Shown piece after piece: positions 59,706 to 64,000 of a stretch of 64,000 bases of DNA. The notes under the pieces are model-generated. The model did no database searches and was not told the DNA's origin. It saw only the letters and a list, made by a program, of their open reading frames with translations. Both the position numbers and the translations under genes were made by a program. Position 1 is the first letter of the stretch. Every line of letters starts with the position of its first letter. This stretch comes from Daphnia carinata (lineage: Eukaryota > Arthropoda > Branchiopoda > Diplostraca > Daphniidae), in NCBI RefSeq assembly GCF_022539665.2, contig NC_081338.1, positions 8,192,463 through 8,256,462 on the forward strand. The letters run 5' to 3'.

Positions 59706-61040
59706 TTTAATTTCCATGTTCCTACAAACTTTATATTTGTTTCCAAAATATATTTCCAACCTCCTATTCCGTGGAAAGTGGAATGTACATAGGTTGCTGA
59801 AACCGTTACCTCCTATAAGGTTTGCCGAGATCAAACAATGTTAGCGTATGTACGCTAGTTAACCTTTGATTATTTATTCGTTAGCAATCTGATTTCGGAT
59901 TATGTTAGTATTTATATATTGCTAATATCCCGTTTAATAAAGTTCATTTTTCACAATTTTTGTTTATTGAACTACTATCGCTTTTTTAAATATAATACAA
60001 GAAATAAATGTTTTTCGCACTTAGCCTTGTTCTGTCCACCTCTTTCATTATTCCCCCAACCCCCAGTCCATCTCCCTTATAACTTCTTTTTGTCGATACT
60101 TATGACATAGGTAAAGACCACTGATTCGTTGTTAATACCGAAACTGAATGAGTTCCGCGGGGCTTTTGTGGTTGCTGGGAAAAAAGATATGTTAACACGA
60201 AGACCTGTTTATTATTATTAACATTTTATAAATAATCTTTATAGGAATAATGTAACAAACTTAAACTGTCGTCTGAGGCAAGGACAAAAGAAAGAATATT
60301 GTAATTCAAAATTGATTCTCATACCTTTTATTTCCTTATCAGATTTTCAATTCTTTTCACAATTACAAAGAGCCAAATAAATATATTAAAATCATAACCT
60401 ACTGCTATAACTATGCCAGGCGGTGACTGCCAACTGTTGTCTTGGAGCGCTTTTCACCAAAGCAATAAATAGTTCGAGCAAAACTGGAATATTTAATTTG
60501 CGTAGGAACGTCTATAAGTCAAATTTAAAAAGTTAATGCGTGGCTTTTGTTAAACAGCAATCTTTTGTTAAAGAATAACCTCACCTTTAGCCCGAGAGAA
60601 CCATCTACGTCTCTGGTAAGAACTCGCGTTTTTCCAGCAATGATAAATGATTTTTTACGTTCTTCGTTTCTTGTTTTCCCCTTATGGCCATTTTCAAGCG
60701 GCTTTTGGTTACGTTATTCACATCACATACTACAGTGAAATATAAGGAAGCTTTGCACTTGACGTTAACAAAGCTACTAACAATTACAAACCAATTTAGT
60801 TTATTTTCTACCATGAAGGGCCTTTTTTATGTCTTTATTAGTGGAGACACTAATAAACCTTTTACAATGAATCTACGATTTTTTTTCTTCAAAATTTCCA
60901 AGATCATGAAGCATGCCACTGTATTTTTTATAAAAATGTATTACGACATGGCTTGCACATGAAAGAACATGAGTTTAGCTCATCAATGAGTCGGTATCAG
61001 TACTTCATACGATAAATTTTCCTTTTTTTGATTTGGTTTA
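59706..61040. other. Stretch without a recognisable gene
   Basis: It is AT-rich. A plus-strand open frame at 60547-60738 and the overlapping minus-strand frame at 60605-60814 have no domain I recognise. No repeats with clear ends were found. Confidence 0.4.
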
Positions 61041-61045
61041 ATCAC

Positions 61046-61341
61046 TTTATGTTCTTTCTTTTCAGTTTTCTTTTTCTTTATGTTGGCTTTTTTCTTTTTC
61101 TGCTGTCATTCTTTTCTCTTTACCTTTTCTTCGATGCGATCAGCCCAATTGTTTTTACTTTCTGATCTGTTTGTATCTCGTTTCTTTATTTATTTGTCAA
61201 GCAATTCCACAAAGTATTCTACCTATTGCAATACAGATAGGTTAAAAGTTTTGATGATCTTACAAATGTGTTTGTCAAATTGATAGTTTACCTGAAAACC
61301 TTCAGCTATTTGCAGATCACCATTTCATGCCTGTTTCTCTT
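61046..61341. repeat. Direct repeat, copy 1 (about 296 bp)
   Basis: It matches 61787-62082 at an offset of 741 bases with scattered differences. Both begin TTTATGTTCTTTCTTTTCAG and end near TTTCATG-CTGTTTCTCTT. It is a tandem duplication within the SURF6-like locus. Confidence 0.85.
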
Positions 61342-61786
61342 AGTTTTTTTTTTTCATTTTAATCGTTGCCACTTATGGATCTAAATTGGTCTTTTTCAGA
61401 ATGGGTGAGGGATTTAATAGTTCTCCAAAATCAAATTTGCTGAAAACTAGGCAGCCTTCACTGTTGAAAATTGATGTTGGCATTTGGCAGTTTACTTGCT
61501 AGTCTTGGTTCAGGAATTTCTGTTTAGGCAAACTCTGAAAGACCAGAGGTTGATGACACAGATGCTGCCATGGTGGCTTGTGCAAGTTTGGCAATTCAGG
61601 ACCTCTTCTTCTTATTTTTCCTTTTTAATTTCTTCTTCATCCCCTCTAACTTCCGTTTAAGTTTGATTTTCGTTGTCTTATCAGACAATTCCAGCTTTTT
61701 CCCTGAAAACCAATGGAATAAACTGGCCGGTCTTCCTTAAATGTAAATGTTAACACATACCTGTTAGGTGTGAGGTGTTCATTCAG

Positions 61787-62082
61787 TTTATGTTCTTTCT
61801 TTTCAGTTTTCTTTTTCTTAATGTTGGCTTTTCTCGTTTTCTGTTGTTATTCCTTTCTCTTTTCCTATTCATCGATGGGTTCCGCCAACTTCTTTTTACT
61901 ATCTGATTTGACTTCATCTTGTTTCTTAATAGATTTAGCAAGCAATTCCACATTGTTTTTTACCTATTGCAATACAGAAAGGTTAAAATTATTTAAGATC
62001 TTACAAATATGTTTGTCAAATTGAAAGTTTACCTGAAAACCTTCAGCTCTTTGCAGAGCACCATTTCATGACTGTTTCTCTT
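61787..62082. repeat. Direct repeat, copy 2 (about 296 bp)
   Basis: Partner of 61046-61341. This copy keeps the better minus-strand reading frame (LLAKSIKKQDEVKSDSKKKL), so it may be the parental exon. Confidence 0.85.
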
Positions 62083-62333
62083 CAATACTTCTCGCATTCC
62101 AACTTCAGCTTGGCCATCCAAGATTTTCACTTTGGCTTTGAGTTTTTTTTGTTATCGTAGCCTCTTTTGAATCTAAAGTGTTCGCAAATTTTTAATGTGT
62201 TCTCCTAGAAAACAAAATAAACATTGAATGTGAATGAGAATGCATAATATGTTCCACGTCAACAATTTAAGTGCAAGCTGCACCTAAGTCTCTGTAGAAG
62301 AGCTTACTCAATTTACCTCTTTAAAGCAGCTAT

Positions 62334-63539
62334 TAGGGATGTCGATTATCGATATATCATATCGGAAAACACGGCTGAAACCGATATGATATATCACATC
62401 GGAAAATCCGATATGTGAATATGATACCGATATTTCGCCACCCCATCTGCCAGTAAAAATAACAACCACACGCGGATTTCCTACACAATTTAACAGAAGG
62501 TTTTTTTTTTTAACTGACGAGGAATATATTCCTCTTCTTGGAAAAGAAGTTGAGGAATATGTTAAAAGCACAAAAATCATTTCAACTCTAATTCACCTCC
62601 TACGTCTTCTTGTACCCCAACTTCTTAACCCGTTTACATTACCTTCTTCCTCGGTGTCTTCCTTTGCTATCTTCTGAAAATTCGTATTTATTACCATTTT
62701 TTTGAGGAATGAAAATTAGCTAAATATAATCATTTGCTGGGCTCGAACCTCTGACCTTCTAAGCATGTTTCAATCGCTCTAACCACCGACCCATAGGTTC
62801 TTCCATTAGGTGTGCATTACATTGTCATATAATCGACGTTGTTTACAAATCCGATATATCGGATTGATATTTGGGATACACCACTCGACATATCTATATC
62901 GTTGTATTTTATAACTATATTATGTACCTTAGAATAATAGCTGACGAGCAGACATTTTTGGGTTCAAATCTGTTATACAGGACACAACCCAAAAATATTT
63001 TTCTAAAAAAATTTTCTTATTGGTTACATATCAATGATAAATCATCGGTTACATTACATTGGAACATTTTCTAGGAAGCTCAACAAAGCTTTTCAATTGG
63101 TTTCTTGCATATTATACGTGTGTAGTGGTCTATCAGTCAGCATGCAAAGCTGACGAGGTAGAGGTTCAAATCCAGTATTATACAGTAAACATTAACAATT
63201 TTGTCTTCACGTAGCTTCAAAAATCACTTGCACAATCAAAAGTCAAAAATATCATATCGGTACATCTATCCAATTGAACGCATCCTACTAGATAATATTT
63301 TGCTTATAGTTTTGAAATATTAATCTTATTCAGGCGAATCACACAAATTAAATATGGGACAGTCTGTTAGGTAGCGCGGTAGCCTAGTAACATGAAGTGT
63401 TGATGTTCGATTCCGCTCGCAGGATTTTTAATTTTTTTTTCCAAAAAAATCGTATCGGTTTACAAAAAAATATCGATAAAATTGTGCGATATATCGGTAT
63501 CGTGATATTTAAATCAAATATCGCAAATCGACATCACTA
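62334..63539. mobile_element. Non-autonomous hAT element (1.2 kb) with CGATAT-rich ends
   Basis: The ends are TAGGGATGTCGATT and the inverted TAGTGATGTCGATT (one mismatch), flanked by an exact 8-bp duplication GCAGCTAT (62326-62333 and 63540-63547). Subterminal regions repeat CGATAT/ATATCG many times (62340-62430 and 63440-63530). No transposase is encoded. Three tRNA-like A/B-box segments lie inside, at about 62736-62795 (minus), 63121-63180 (plus) and 63368-63420 (plus). It sits in the first exon-like block of the minus-strand SURF6-like locus. Confidence 0.9.
63121..63180 (+). repeat. tRNA-like segment inside the non-autonomous hAT
   Basis: It has an A-box-like TAGTGGTCTATCAGTCAG and a B-box GGTTCAAATCC at tRNA-like spacing. 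A similar one at 63368-63420 has TAGCGCGGTAGCC and TGTTCGATTCC. They look like SINE heads or captured tRNA fragments and not working tRNAs. Confidence 0.45.
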
Positions 63540-63625
63540 GCAGCTATCCGTCCTTTATGGTAAAAGGAGTTTTTGGTAGAATCTATTGCACGGAAACATT
63601 TTGTCGACGAATCTAGCATATTGTT

Positions 63626-63929
63626 ATTTTCTTTAGAGAACAACATTTTCAAGCCAAATCTAGCTTCAGGACGCCTCCACTTGAGGGCAGTATAAGCAGA
63701 GTAAGTATCCAAAAAATCGTATGAAGGGTAGTACAAAAAACAAACGTAGTAAAATAAACTCTTAAGATTGCCGATTGAAATTTTAAAAAAAATGTAATTC
63801 TTGTATTACAAGTTCAACAAAATTTAGTTACTTTTTTATTGTTCATGGTTTCCATCTGCTTATACTGCCCTCAAGTGGAGGCGTCCTGAAGCTGGATTTG
63901 GCTCGAAAATGTCGTTATCTAAAGAAAAT
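63626..63929. repeat. Inverted duplication, 75-bp arms around a 154-bp centre
   Basis: 63626-63700 and 63855-63929 are inverted copies with about five differences. Each arm holds a leader-like stretch (CTTATACTGCCCTCAAGTGG) and an ATG followed by a similar start (LFSKENN on minus, SLSKENN on plus). The two starts therefore point away from each other. Confidence 0.9.
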
Positions 63930-63994
63930 AACAAAAAGCTAGGTTCAGATAGTGTGATTTATGGAGTGATCAGTGATAATGTTGAGAGATCAAG
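63909..63994 (+). CDS. Possible first exon of a gene continuing beyond the window
   Basis: The ATG at 63909-63911 opens 28 codons (starting MSLSKENNKKLGSDSVIY) that end at AGATCAAG just before GTAAAT, a good splice donor at 63995. The start duplicates, in inverted form, the start of the minus-strand locus at 63646. The protein is not recognisable from so short a piece and the gene is cut off by the window edge. Confidence 0.35.
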
Positions 63995-64000
63995 GTAAAT

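Larger units (their letters stand above)
61046..63646 (-). pseudogene. Decayed multi-exon gene with a SURF6-like motif, partly duplicated and hit by a hAT element
   Basis: On the minus strand a start-like ATG at 63644-63646 (LFSKENNNML) begins a block interrupted by the hAT element 62334-63539 and ending before GTAAAT at about 62318. Exon-like pieces follow at 62033-62204, about 61765-61960 and 61590-61730 (RPVYSIGFQGKKLELSDK, Lys-rich). A block with EGCLVFSKFDFGELLNP lies at about 61390-61465. VFSKFDF is characteristic of SURF6, a nucleolar ribosome-biogenesis protein, and the Lys-rich context fits. Stops and frame changes occur in most pieces. A 296-base segment is present twice (61046-61341 and 61787-62082). 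The family call rests mainly on one motif. Confidence 0.42.

Overview
The window looks like nuclear DNA of an arthropod, most likely a branchiopod crustacean of the Daphnia type (inference). The support is an 18S rRNA with an enlarged V7-like region, a compact-intron class 1 semaphorin, arthropod-style beta-spectrin exons, and Copia, Gypsy, BEL/Pao, I-like LINE, hAT and pogo elements. No bacterial features are present.

Layout. 1-3525: minus-strand ribosomal DNA (5' part of 28S, ITS2, 5.8S, ITS1, 3' part of 18S), cut by a 100-base N gap (3526-3625). 3626-7762: AT-rich, homopolymer-rich non-coding DNA. 7763-13157: the only convincing intact host gene, a transmembrane semaphorin whose 16 visible exons splice into one open frame; its signal-peptide exon was not found. 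13964-28812: repeats, and a beta-spectrin gene fragment broken by a frameshift, a stop codon and a Copia element (16402-21784) that itself carries a small hAT element. Degraded pogo transposase and BEL/Pao polymerase follow.

28818-29190 is a solo LTR with a 5-bp target duplication. 29330-34368 is a nearly full-length but decayed I-like LINE with a 13-bp duplication. 36963-39503 (minus) is an LTR plus a decayed envelope-type glycoprotein gene. Two related small proteins (40932-41378 and 51990-52397, both minus) flank an old LINE 3' end, which is split by a young Gypsy element with an envelope gene (42627-51311). 53129-59572 is a decayed minus-strand Gypsy carrying an apparently intact hAT transposon (54257-57940, eight-exon transposase of 853 residues).

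59573-64000 holds a fold-back repeat, a decayed minus-strand gene with a SURF6-like motif and a tandem duplication, a 1.2-kb non-autonomous hAT with an exact 8-bp duplication, and an inverted duplication that places two similar start regions head to head.

The genes do not form a pathway. The window records repeated nested transposition beside one conserved axon-guidance gene. The order of events can be read from the duplications: spectrin fragment, then Copia, then the small hAT in the Copia LTR; LINE fragment, then Gypsy; Gypsy, then hAT. The most interesting items are the intact hAT, the envelope-bearing LTR elements, a candidate intron in Copia gag, the repeat family with CCCACATAGCAC ends, and the paralogous small-protein pair.
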